From the NCBI GenBank assembly GCA_012520135.1, contig JAAYOX010000012.1, forward strand, positions 1 through 7,990: 7,990 nt of DNA, in the 5' to 3' direction. Below the pieces are notes generated by a model. The model saw nothing but the letters and a program-made list of their open reading frames with translations, had not been told where the DNA came from and made no database searches. How positions within the stretch are numbered: the first letter of the stretch is position 1; each line of letters starts with the position of its first letter. Made by a program: the position numbers and the translations under genes. Positions 1 through 5,978 of the stretch are shown one piece after another. Origin of the DNA: Clostridia bacterium. Its GTDB lineage: Bacteria > Bacillota > DULZ01.

Positions 1-2
1 AA

Positions 3-15
3 AACAAATCTTATT
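3..15. repeat. Direct repeat, left copy (possible target-site duplication)
   Basis: AACAAATCTTATT here is identical to 188-200. Together the copies bracket the palindromic segment 16-187. The match stops at both ends of the 13 bases. The left copy lies at the window edge, so its outer context is barely visible. Confidence 0.5.
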
Positions 16-187
16 TATTTAGACTGTAGACAAAGTACCATTTTCGCTAGACAGCGTAAGACTGATAATATTTGCACAGCTCAAGCGAAGCCCCTACGCC
101 GTTACCGGCAGCAAGCTGCCGACAGCTGTGGGCACAACGCCCGCTCCGCAAATCATTATCAGCCTTACGCTATTTGTCAACAGGCAG
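16..187. mobile_element. Candidate MITE-like palindromic insertion after yabQ
   Basis: This 172-bp non-coding segment is built of nested inverted repeats. The outer arms are CTGTAGACAAA (24-34) and TTTGTCAACAG (173-183). A longer imperfect pair follows at 53-75 and 148-171. Inside are CACAGCT/AGCTGTG (75-81/124-130), a perfect 7-bp hairpin at 106-121 and a small GGGC/GCCC hairpin at 130-142. The segment is bounded by a perfect 13-bp direct repeat (3-15 and 188-200). This is the pattern expected of a small non-autonomous element with a target duplication. No protein is encoded. A cloverleaf-like RNA from the yabQ 3' end is the main alternative. That it moved is an inference from one copy. Confidence 0.45.
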
Positions 188-200
188 AACAAATCTTATT
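188..200. repeat. Direct repeat, right copy, spanning the yabQ stop codon
   Basis: This is the second copy of the 13-bp repeat. On the minus strand it contains the TAA stop of yabQ (198-196), so an insertion here would leave the yabQ protein intact. Confidence 0.5.
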
Positions 201-711
201 GGTTTTTGTTACGGCCCCATCGTCTAAATAAATTTTTCATCCAGCGCCGGGGTCGAATTCCCGCTTTGCGAGCTCCCAGCGCAAGCATCCGGGTTACCCA
301 ATCCAACGCCATGCTAATGAGGCCAAGGGGCAGGAAAAGTATTTTCTGAAGCAGCTTGACGGGAAACAAGACTAGAAAAAGGGTTATTTTAAAAATCCTG
401 CCTATAACAAAAAAAATTCGGTGCCAAAGGCGAAGCATGAAGGCACTAAACCATTTTCGATAAATCAGAAAACCCAAGGCCATACCGATTAACACATAGG
501 CCCTGACTTCTCCCCAATTATTTAAGAGTAATAAAAAAAAGACCAACCCAGTCAGAAACAGCCAAAGAAGAAGATCCCCTGCCACGGTTACCAAAAAGCC
601 AGGACGCCGGCGATAACCAAAACTCCGGTAGGCGTCGATGATAATACCCATTAATAATCCTACGGCCACCGTAAAAAAAAATGAATGAAACTGCTCCACG
701 ACAGGAACCAA
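196..711 (-). CDS. yabQ: Spore membrane protein YabQ
   Basis: YabQ is a sporulation-specific membrane protein made in the mother cell and needed for normal spore cortex and coat formation in Bacillus. Its biochemical activity is not known. The 171-residue product has about four hydrophobic segments (roughly residues 7-24, 38-63, 70-86 and 95-125). An Asp-Ala-Tyr-Arg follows the first segment, and the tail is strongly basic (RPRRWMKNLFRRW). The start is TTG at 711. An in-frame TGA lies three codons upstream, the first internal ATG would remove the first membrane segment, and GGTGAT sits 5 bases before the TTG as a ribosome binding site. It begins 17 bases after the yabP stop, so the two are probably cotranscribed. 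The identification rests on topology, length and synteny, because the family diverges quickly. Confidence 0.9.
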   Translation of the reverse strand: MVPVVEQFHSFFFTVAVGLLMGIIIDAYRSFGYRRRPGFLVTVAGDLLLWLFLTGLVFFLLLLNNWGEVRAYVLIGMALGFLIYRKWFSAFMLRLWHRIFFVIGRIFKITLFLVLFPVKLLQKILFLPLGLISMALDWVTRMLALGARKAGIRPRRWMKNLFRRWGRNKNQ

Positions 712-728
712 AGAGTATCACCGCCCAC

Positions 729-995
729 TTACTTGAAGATTCTTTGCAACATTCCTTTGGCTTTTTTCCCTTGGTTCTCGGAATAGATTAATTCATCAAC
801 TTTACCACTGACTTCAAGAGTTCCCTCATTTACACTCAGATTGCTGATTTTCAGCTCTTCTCCCTTAACGGTTAGAATCCCCATCGTTGTATGCAGTGTA
901 ATGATATTTTCGTCGTAGTTATCTACATGGATTACTCCTGTAGCCGAAAAACTGGTTCTTTCTCTTAACACCAGACTATGTTGCCGATTTTCCAT
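729..995 (-). CDS. yabP: Sporulation protein YabP
   Basis: YabP belongs to the small YabP/YqfC family of sporulation proteins, produced under sigma-E and required in Bacillus for proper spore envelope assembly. No enzymatic role is known. The product from this start has 88 residues. It opens with MENRQHSLVLRER, which matches the conserved HSL-x-x-RER start of YabP. A beta-rich middle (TMGILTVKGEELKISNL) and a basic end (KAKGMLQRIFK) follow, all typical of the family. I chose ATG at 995 over the in-frame ATG at 1043. Position 995 has a strong GGAGGGG site at the right distance, and the predicted sigma-E start point near 1024 falls downstream of 1043. yabQ follows immediately. Confidence 0.93.
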   Translation of the reverse strand: MENRQHSLVLRERTSFSATGVIHVDNYDENIITLHTTMGILTVKGEELKISNLSVNEGTLEVSGKVDELIYSENQGKKAKGMLQRIFK

Positions 996-1030
996 GGCGT
1001 CCCCTCCTGGCAAAAACCTAGTCTCAAAAA

Positions 1031-1059
1031 TACTTATGCCCATTCACCCCCAAATATGC
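1031..1059 (-). promoter_or_regulatory. Sigma-E-like promoter for yabP-yabQ
   Basis: On the minus strand GCATATT (1059-1053) fits the sigma-E -35 consensus KMATATT exactly. It is followed after 14 bases by CATAAGTA (1038-1031), which shares the CATA core of the -10 consensus CATACANT. Transcription would start near 1024, about 29 bases before the yabP ATG. The -35 begins directly after the upstream terminator. yabP and yabQ belong to the sigma-E regulon in Bacillus, which agrees. The second half of the -10 is weak. Confidence 0.5.
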
Positions 1060-1108
1060 AAAAAACCCTGCAGGCTGCTTAAATGATATGCTCACCTGCA
1101 AGGTTTTT
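1060..1108 (-). terminator. Intrinsic terminator of the SpoIID-like gene
   Basis: Two bases after the stop codon, the minus strand has AAAAACCTTGCAGG (1108-1095) and CCTGCAGGGTTTTTT (1074-1060). They form a long stem with one mismatch, extended by shorter pairs toward the loop, and end in six T. It separates the SpoIID-like gene from yabP. Confidence 0.85.
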
Positions 1109-1110
1109 GG

Positions 1111-2064
1111 TTATTCCCATCTTGTTTCAATTTTTACGTCCCGGAAAAAGTAAGTGACGATTTCCTCTGCCTTTTTCCCTTGCTCCGCTAAAGCCCTTGC
1201 TCCCCATTGACTCATACCTACACCGTGCCCATAACCTTTTCCTTTAAACACTACCTGCCCTTGGGTAAGCTGGGGCTCTTCGATTAAAGTGGAACGCAGC
1301 TTTTCACTGCCTAAGGCCAACCGTAGGGCTGCAGCACTGAGGGTTTTATCATTCACCTGAATACTGGTGGCTCGACCGGAAGGACCTCTCTTCAGTACTT
1401 TAATGCCGGTCACCGGCCCCGGATCTGAACCGGTAGCCTGAGCTACCGCCTGCTGCACTTCGCCGACAGTAAAGGTAGCTGTCCAGGCTTTATTTTCAGG
1501 AACGGTAATCTCATGTCCCGGATCTTCAACGCTGGTAATGTAAGGAGTTGGTTCTTGGCGAAACTCAAGACCCTCTGCGGCGGAGGAAGCTGTTTTACCC
1601 CCGCTGTCCGCATGAAACCAACCATTGATATATTTGCCTTGGTAAGTTACTACTTCCCCCCGAGTTCGTTGAACCGCTTGTCGCACTTTGTCGTTAATGC
1701 GGGTTTCATCATAGGCCTGAAACTCTTCTATATTGGTGGAAGCATCGGTACCCCGGGCTTTAACGCCCCCTTCTTCGATTTTCTTCATGGTAAAAGTTCT
1801 GGCTAAAATCGCTTGAGCTGCCAAAGCCTCATCAGGCCATTCCGGATCCATTTCAGCTGCAACTACTCCGGCTAAATATTCCTCTATACCAATTTCTTTT
1901 GTTTCTCCCGTTTCGTGCATATACAAGCTGATCACCGGCTCTTCTTTCAGCTTCTTGTCCGAGGCATCAGGACGTTGAGCCGGCTGGTTACATCCTGTGA
2001 TTAGTAGGATCACCACTGCCAAAATTGTTAGCCCCATCCTGGAAACCGTACCCGTGAACCCCAT
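1111..2064 (-). CDS. SpoIID/LytB-domain lipoprotein
   Basis: This is probably a membrane-anchored peptidoglycan lytic enzyme. SpoIID-family proteins cleave glycan strands denuded of stem peptides, as in engulfment. The 317-residue product starts with a lipoprotein signal peptide: hydrophobic residues 10-22, lipobox ITGC, and Cys25 as the lipidation site. The SpoIID domain covers about residues 45-315. Glu71 in AGVVAAEM corresponds to the catalytic glutamate, FHADSGG (150-156) to the conserved HS-x-SGG region, and GYGHGVGMSQWGA (277-289) is the family signature. It lies between rqcP and yabP, a slot that is empty in B. subtilis. True SpoIID has an N-terminal membrane helix, and I see no other spoIID-operon gene here, so I call it a family member and give no symbol. 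Its ribosome binding site (GAAGGGG, 6-7 bases before ATG) lies in a hairpin stem. Confidence 0.92.
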   Translation of the reverse strand: MGFTGTVSRMGLTILAVVILLITGCNQPAQRPDASDKKLKEEPVISLYMHETGETKEIGIEEYLAGVVAAEMDPEWPDEALAAQAILARTFTMKKIEEGGVKARGTDASTNIEEFQAYDETRINDKVRQAVQRTRGEVVTYQGKYINGWFHADSGGKTASSAAEGLEFRQEPTPYITSVEDPGHEITVPENKAWTATFTVGEVQQAVAQATGSDPGPVTGIKVLKRGPSGRATSIQVNDKTLSAAALRLALGSEKLRSTLIEEPQLTQGQVVFKGKGYGHGVGMSQWGARALAEQGKKAEEIVTYFFRDVKIETRWE

Positions 2065-2116
2065 AAAAACACCCCTTCACAAAAAATCTTTCTAGTTTAG
2101 CTTTTCCAGAAGGGGT
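2065..2116 (-). promoter_or_regulatory. Hairpin sequestering the SpoIID-like gene's ribosome binding site
   Basis: ACCCCTTC (minus strand, 2116-2109) pairs perfectly with GAAGGGGT (2078-2071) across a 30-base loop, with further A/T pairs outside. The right arm is the Shine-Dalgarno sequence of the downstream lipoprotein gene and is followed by five T and then the ATG. It can be read as a weak terminator for rqcP or as a translational switch. The sequence alone does not decide. Confidence 0.45.
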
Positions 2117-2136
2117 TGTTTTATGTATTAAGCTGT

Positions 2137-2376
2137 TTAAAGCTCTTCATACAGGGTGTGTGCTTCGTTGGCCCGTACTGTATCGGGAGTGGCTAATACC
2201 CTGACCTTGACGGTACGTTGCCCCAAAGTCAAAGACACTTCATCGCCTATTTTCAACTCGGTGCCGGCTTTCGCCGGACGTCCGTTAACAAAAACCCTGC
2301 CCGCATCGCAAACCTCTTTGGCAACCGTCCTCCTTTTAATAATACGAGCTACTTTCAACCACTTGTCAAGACGCAT
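2137..2376 (-). CDS. rqcP: S4-domain ribosome quality control factor RqcP (YabO)
   Basis: RqcP is a small RNA-binding protein that works with RqcH on obstructed large ribosomal subunits, stabilising peptidyl-tRNA while alanine tails are added to stalled chains. The 79-residue product is nearly all one S4 domain. It opens with MRLDKWLKVARIIKRRTVAK, which closely follows Bacillus YabO. Arg2 and Arg15/Arg16, the positions that contact rRNA and tRNA in that family, are present, and GRVFVNG (26-32) is the S4 beta turn. Hsp15 (HslR) is related but longer and has a distinct tail. The position in the mfd-yabQ cluster supports YabO. GGTGAT, 6 bases before the ATG, is the likely ribosome binding site. 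A terminator hairpin ends only 21 bases before this ATG, so expression probably depends on readthrough from HU. Confidence 0.93.
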   Translation of the reverse strand: MRLDKWLKVARIIKRRTVAKEVCDAGRVFVNGRPAKAGTELKIGDEVSLTLGQRTVKVRVLATPDTVRANEAHTLYEEL

Positions 2377-2397
2377 TTCCTTATCACCCTATTAGAC

Positions 2398-2425
2398 AAA
2401 AAATCAGGTTGAACACCTGATTTTT
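2398..2425 (-). terminator. Intrinsic terminator between HU and rqcP
   Basis: On the minus strand AAAAATCAGGT (2425-2415), a 5-base loop and ACCTGATTTTTT (2409-2398) form a perfect 11-bp stem ending in a T run. The stem is A-rich on the left, so it could work in both directions. The next gene starts just 21 bases downstream, so leaky termination is likely. Confidence 0.8.
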
Positions 2426-2450
2426 CTCATTGTATTGCTAAAAATGGCCC

Positions 2451-2726
2451 TTACTTATCAACTGCTTCTTTTAACGCTTTACCCGGCTTAAATGCAGGTA
2501 CCTTAGATGCAGGAATAATAATTTCCTCACCGGTCTTGGGGTTTCTACCTGTACGCTGGGCACGATCCCTTACCTCAAACGTACCGAAACCTACCAATTG
2601 TACCTTGTCACCTTGGGCAAGAGCTTCTTCGATACTAGAAAACACAGCACTAAGTGCCCTTTCGGCTTCTTTTTTGGTCAGTTCCGCTTTCTCGGCCACA
2701 GCGTTTACAAGATCAGTCTTGTTCAA
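2451..2726 (-). CDS. hup: HU family DNA-binding protein
   Basis: HU is a histone-like dimeric protein that binds and bends DNA in the nucleoid. The 91-residue product has standard HU length and is colinear with Bacillus HBsu. It has the helical N-terminal half (NKTDLVNAVAEKAELTKKEA), the GFGTFEVRDR strand (46-55) with its core phenylalanines, the RNPKTG arm tip (61-66, proline intercalates into DNA) and the IPASKVPAFKPGKALK end. The start is TTG at 2726, read as Met. It gives the usual MNKT opening and has TAGGAGGG 7 bases upstream. It sits between mazG and rqcP, a place where Clostridia often carry HU and B. subtilis does not. A TTAGC-5-GCTAA inverted repeat lies about 35 bases upstream. Confidence 0.96.
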   Translation of the reverse strand: MNKTDLVNAVAEKAELTKKEAERALSAVFSSIEEALAQGDKVQLVGFGTFEVRDRAQRTGRNPKTGEEIIIPASKVPAFKPGKALKEAVDK

Positions 2727-2793
2727 CCAGATCCCTCCTAAGGAAATAATAAATACCGTGTTAGCAATTCGCTAAAGTCCCCCGAATTCCTGC

Positions 2794-3624
2794 CTAAATC
2801 CCGTTTTTGCAGGAAATTTTTCCATTATTTTCTCTCACTTTTGCCTCATCCCATAGCTTGTCCAATTCCTGAAGACTCAAATCGCTTAATTTCAGGCCTT
2901 GTTCTTTGACCTGCTCTTCCATACTTCGGAACCTTTGTATAAATTTGTCGATAGTATGACCCAAAGCCTCCTCAGGATCCACTTTCAAAAACCGGGCTAC
3001 ATTTACCAGGGCAAACAACAAATCTCCGTATTCATTCTTAATGTCTTCTTGAGCCCCTCCCCGAAGTGCTGCCAGCAGTTCTTCTTTTTCTTCCTCTATT
3101 TTATCCCAAGCACCTTGCAGTTCAGGCCAATCAAAACCCACCCGAGCAGCCCGGGCTTGGATCTTCTCCGCCCTTAACAGTGCCGGAAGACCTCTTGGCA
3201 CATCCATCAGAGTATCCCTGTTACCTGCCTTGGCTTTTTCTTTGTCTTTTATTTGCTCCCAATTATCCAGCACTTCTTCTGCCGTCTCCAATTGCTGCCG
3301 GCCAAACACATGGGGATGCCGTTCTTCCATCTTGGTGACAATGCCGTTAATCACGTCATTAATGTCAAAAGCACCTTGCTCACTGGCCAATTCGGCGTGA
3401 AAAACGATTTGTAATAATAAGTCTCCCAACTCCTCCCGCAGTTTATACATGTCGCCCAGTTCAATTGCTTCAATTACCTCATAGGTCTCTTCAATCAAAT
3501 ATCTTTTGAGGCTGTCATGGGTCTGCTCTTTATCCCAGGGACAGCCGTTAGGTCCCCGCAATTGCTTCATAATCTGTACCAAGGGGTCCATGGGGTAAAG
3601 AATTTTTTCCTCCGTATCATTCAT
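2794..3624 (-). CDS. mazG: Nucleoside triphosphate pyrophosphohydrolase MazG
   Basis: MazG hydrolyses (d)NTPs to NMP and pyrophosphate, cleaning damaged nucleotides from the pool. The 276-residue product has two MazG domains, as in E. coli MazG (263 residues). The first (about 15-125) holds the magnesium-binding motif E45-E46-x-x-E49 with E65-x-x-D68, and a GCPWDKEQTH lead-in (27-36). The second (about 150-262) has an acidic run at 177-182 and EYGDLLFALVN (198-208). The syntenic B. subtilis YabN is a longer fusion with an N-terminal tetrapyrrole-methylase domain. That domain is absent here: only 50 bases separate this ATG from the spoVB stop. AAAGGAAGG with a 7-base spacer supports the start. 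It is probably cotranscribed with spoVB. Confidence 0.95.
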   Translation of the reverse strand: MNDTEEKILYPMDPLVQIMKQLRGPNGCPWDKEQTHDSLKRYLIEETYEVIEAIELGDMYKLREELGDLLLQIVFHAELASEQGAFDINDVINGIVTKMEERHPHVFGRQQLETAEEVLDNWEQIKDKEKAKAGNRDTLMDVPRGLPALLRAEKIQARAARVGFDWPELQGAWDKIEEEKEELLAALRGGAQEDIKNEYGDLLFALVNVARFLKVDPEEALGHTIDKFIQRFRSMEEQVKEQGLKLSDLSLQELDKLWDEAKVRENNGKISCKNGI

Positions 3625-3674
3625 GAGCTAACCTTCCTTTTCTAATTTGTTCCATAATGCCGGCTCTTATACAT

Positions 3675-5273
3675 TCATTTTAGCAAACGAAATTTTTTCA
3701 AAACATTGACTGTTCCCGTCTTGAAGGGGCCTCCCGGTAAATGTTCCAAGTCATTTGCTTCAACAGCGCCTACAATCAATAAGGCAATCCCGTAAGCACA
3801 AGCTCCGATAACTACGGTGAATAAAGTACTAATATTATTACCCAATACCGGTTCCAGACAGCCATAAGACAAGTAAACAATAATTAGCATTAACCCTGAG
3901 GCAATTCCCGGCTTTAACAGAGGGATACTCCTCCAGGAAAAGCCTGAATTGGTTAATCTTTTTAACGCTTTATAGTTTAACACAAAAGCCACTATAAAAC
4001 CAATGACCGTAGCCAAAGCAGCTCCGTTGATGCCTAAAAAAGGCCAGGTAACCAGCCAGTAACTCAGGTAACTCTTTACTACTACCCCTACCAGCAGGTG
4101 AACCGCAGGCAAATAAGTTTTACCCAGCCCCTGGAGCGCTCCGGCGCATACCTGATACAAGCCGAAAAACAGGATTCCCGGTGCTAACCACTTTAGAGGC
4201 CTGCCCACCTCGGCCAAATCATAAAGGAGAACACTGATAGGGGTAGCTAAAGCCCATAGACCCACAGAAGCAGGTAACATCAGCAAGACTGTGGCTCTTA
4301 AAGCCGTCCGGATTCTGCTTCTGACCAGATAGTTGTTCCGGCTTGCGAAGGCCTCGTAAACAGCAGGCACAAGACTGGTAGCAAGCGCTACCGTAATAAT
4401 AGCCGGTAAATTAATTAAAGTGGCAGCCATGCCTGCCAGTTGGCCGAATTGTTCAGTTGCCTGACTGGGTGAGTAGCCGGCAGCCTGCAACCGCAAAGGA
4501 ACAATTGAGGCATCTACTACTTGCATTAAAGGGAGCACTATTCCTCCCAAAGAAAGGGGGAGAGCAATACTTGCCAGGCGAGGCCCTACTGAAAAAATTC
4601 CTTCCCCGGGTGTTTTAGCGCGATAATTAACCATTTCCCGCTTACGGACTCTTTTGAAAACGATAATTAGTAACAACAAAGAAGCAATGCCTCCTGTTAC
4701 CGCTCCAAAAGCTGCCCCGGCCGCTGCTATTTCCAGACCGAAAGGCAAAAGATAATAAACCAGTAGTAATACGGTTGCCACCCTCACCAATTGCTCCACA
4801 ATTTGCGAAAGGGCCGTAGGGCCCATTTCCTGAAAACCTTGAAAATAGCCTCGAAATACCGCGGACAGAGAGGCAAAGAAGACTGCCGGAGCAATGGCTA
4901 CAATGGCATAATAGGCCCTGGGTTCGTGGAGGATGCTGTTGGCGGCAAAACCGGCACCCCAATAGACAGCAAAAGAAAACACAGCTCCCACTAAAGCCAT
5001 AATGAAGAATGATGCTTTCAAAACTCGATTGGCACCAAACCGGTCATGCCTGGAGAGTTTGTCTGCCACTAAAATAGATACAGCTACAGGCATACCTGCT
5101 GCAGATAAGGCCAGTAGCATCGTATATAAAGGATAAGCCATTTGATAGAGCCCCATTCCTTCCGCTCCCAACAAACGAGCTAAAGGAATCCGGTACAAAG
5201 CGCCGATCAGTTTAGTAAAAAACCCGGCTAAGGCCAGTATCACAGTCCCTTTGTATAATCCTTGTTTAGCCAT
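3675..5273 (-). CDS. spoVB: SpoVB/YabM-type polysaccharide (lipid II) flippase
   Basis: This is an integral membrane transporter of the MurJ/SpoVB branch of the MOP superfamily, which flips lipid-linked cell-wall or spore-cortex precursors across the membrane. The 532-residue length and about 14 hydrophobic segments are usual. The start MAKQGLYKGTVILALAGFF, the GLYQMAYPLY segment (about 41-50), and RGYFQGFQEMGPTALSQIVEQ in the middle are SpoVB-like hallmarks. By position it is the yabM equivalent of B. subtilis, and SpoVB itself is a close paralog. I use spoVB as the common family name. An in-frame TGA five codons upstream fixes the ATG at 5273. The ribosome binding site GAAAGG is moderate. 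A 7-codon reading frame with a better site overlaps the start. No clear promoter is visible after the spoVT terminator. Confidence 0.92.
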   Translation of the reverse strand: MAKQGLYKGTVILALAGFFTKLIGALYRIPLARLLGAEGMGLYQMAYPLYTMLLALSAAGMPVAVSILVADKLSRHDRFGANRVLKASFFIMALVGAVFSFAVYWGAGFAANSILHEPRAYYAIVAIAPAVFFASLSAVFRGYFQGFQEMGPTALSQIVEQLVRVATVLLLVYYLLPFGLEIAAAGAAFGAVTGGIASLLLLIIVFKRVRKREMVNYRAKTPGEGIFSVGPRLASIALPLSLGGIVLPLMQVVDASIVPLRLQAAGYSPSQATEQFGQLAGMAATLINLPAIITVALATSLVPAVYEAFASRNNYLVRSRIRTALRATVLLMLPASVGLWALATPISVLLYDLAEVGRPLKWLAPGILFFGLYQVCAGALQGLGKTYLPAVHLLVGVVVKSYLSYWLVTWPFLGINGAALATVIGFIVAFVLNYKALKRLTNSGFSWRSIPLLKPGIASGLMLIIVYLSYGCLEPVLGNNISTLFTVVIGACAYGIALLIVGAVEANDLEHLPGGPFKTGTVNVLKKFRLLK

Positions 5274-5338
5274 GGGGCCACCCTTTCATCGGTTTTTCTC
5301 CTCTAATAAAGATATACAAGCCCCCATGGAAATAGAAT

Positions 5339-5364
5339 AAAAAAGAGCGTCTTTAGACGCCCTC
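5339..5364 (-). terminator. Intrinsic terminator of spoVT
   Basis: On the minus strand GAGGGCGTC (5364-5356), loop TAAA and GACGCTCTT (5351-5343) form a 9-bp stem with two wobble pairs, followed by a T run. It begins 3 bases after the spoVT stop. Confidence 0.85.
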
Positions 5365-5367
5365 AGG

Positions 5368-5928
5368 TTACTGTTCCATTTGTTTGGCCAAAAAGCCGGC
5401 TGCTGTCTCTGCCAGTTTAACTTCCATTTCGCCCATTTTGGTATCGGGATCTTTGGAACACAGTATTACTGCTCCGATAGGATCCCCCTCTGCAATGATA
5501 GGAGCTATCACCTCCGCTGAATAACTACATTCATCTTCGTCTGCCGTAATGCAGCTCTTGCAAGTATTATGCTGACCAGGATCATTAATGAGGACCGATT
5601 TGCGTTCTTCAATTACTTTTTCCACAGCTGCTCCAATAGGTTTATTCAGAAACTCCTTTTTCGGTGCACCCGCCACCGCGATAATAGTATCCCGGTCGGT
5701 AATGCAAGCTATATGGCCAATTGCCTCATGCAAAGAATCAGCATATTCCTTAGCAAAATCACCTAGTTCACCGATGGGCGAATACTTTTTTAGAATAACT
5801 TCCCCTTCCCGATCCACAAAAATCTCTAACGGATCTCCTTCCCTAATCCGAAGAGTCCTGCGAATCTCTTTGGGAATAACTACTCGACCTAGATCGTCAA
5901 TGCGTCGTACAATACCTGTAGCCTTCAT
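5368..5928 (-). CDS. spoVT: Stage V sporulation transcription factor SpoVT
   Basis: SpoVT is a forespore DNA-binding regulator that tunes sigma-G genes during late sporulation. The 186-residue product (Bacillus: 178) has an N-terminal AbrB-type swapped-hairpin domain, about 1-50 (MKATGIVRRIDDLGRVVIPK and onward), almost identical to Bacillus SpoVT. A GAF-like domain follows, about 56-180, ending in ETAAGFLAKQMEQ as in the family. A loop of the GAF domain carries C123-x2-C126-x7-C134, which I do not recall in B. subtilis SpoVT. C75 and C157 are also present. AAAGGAGGG lies about 10 bases before the ATG. A sigma-G-like promoter and a terminator bracket the gene, so it is probably a single-gene unit. 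Confidence 0.97.
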   Translation of the reverse strand: MKATGIVRRIDDLGRVVIPKEIRRTLRIREGDPLEIFVDREGEVILKKYSPIGELGDFAKEYADSLHEAIGHIACITDRDTIIAVAGAPKKEFLNKPIGAAVEKVIEERKSVLINDPGQHNTCKSCITADEDECSYSAEVIAPIIAEGDPIGAVILCSKDPDTKMGEMEVKLAETAAGFLAKQMEQ

Positions 5929-5958
5929 TTCCGCGTTATCCCTCCTTTGGCCTGATTT

Positions 5959-5978
5959 CTAGGAGTTTTCAATCCTAG
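5959..5978. promoter_or_regulatory. Inverted repeat over the spoVT transcription start
   Basis: CTAGGA (5959-5964) and TCCTAG (5973-5978) form a perfect 6-bp inverted repeat with an 8-base spacer. It overlaps the proposed spoVT -10 box and start point. The position suits an operator, and SpoVT-type autoregulation is possible, but nothing in the sequence proves binding. Confidence 0.3.

Noticed and set aside
128..349. Plus-strand 73-codon frame over the yabQ 3' end and the palindromic segment.
   Set aside because: It is antisense to yabQ and begins inside the repeat. No ribosome binding site or recognisable protein.
518..721. A 67-codon frame overlapping the start of yabQ.
   Set aside because: It begins with GTG in another frame over yabQ and shows no family resemblance. 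The yabQ frame gives the expected membrane protein.
729..1043. A longer YabP starting at ATG 1043 (104 residues).
   Set aside because: The extra 16 residues do not fit the family start. The site before 1043 is badly spaced, and the predicted transcription start lies downstream of it.
1513..1806. Plus-strand frame of 97 codons within the SpoIID-like gene.
   Set aside because: It is antisense to a clear conserved gene, with low-complexity translation. The same holds for the plus-strand frames at 2156-2412, 2536-2775, 2899-3338, 4791-4994, 5569-5962, 7246-7512 and 7692-7895.
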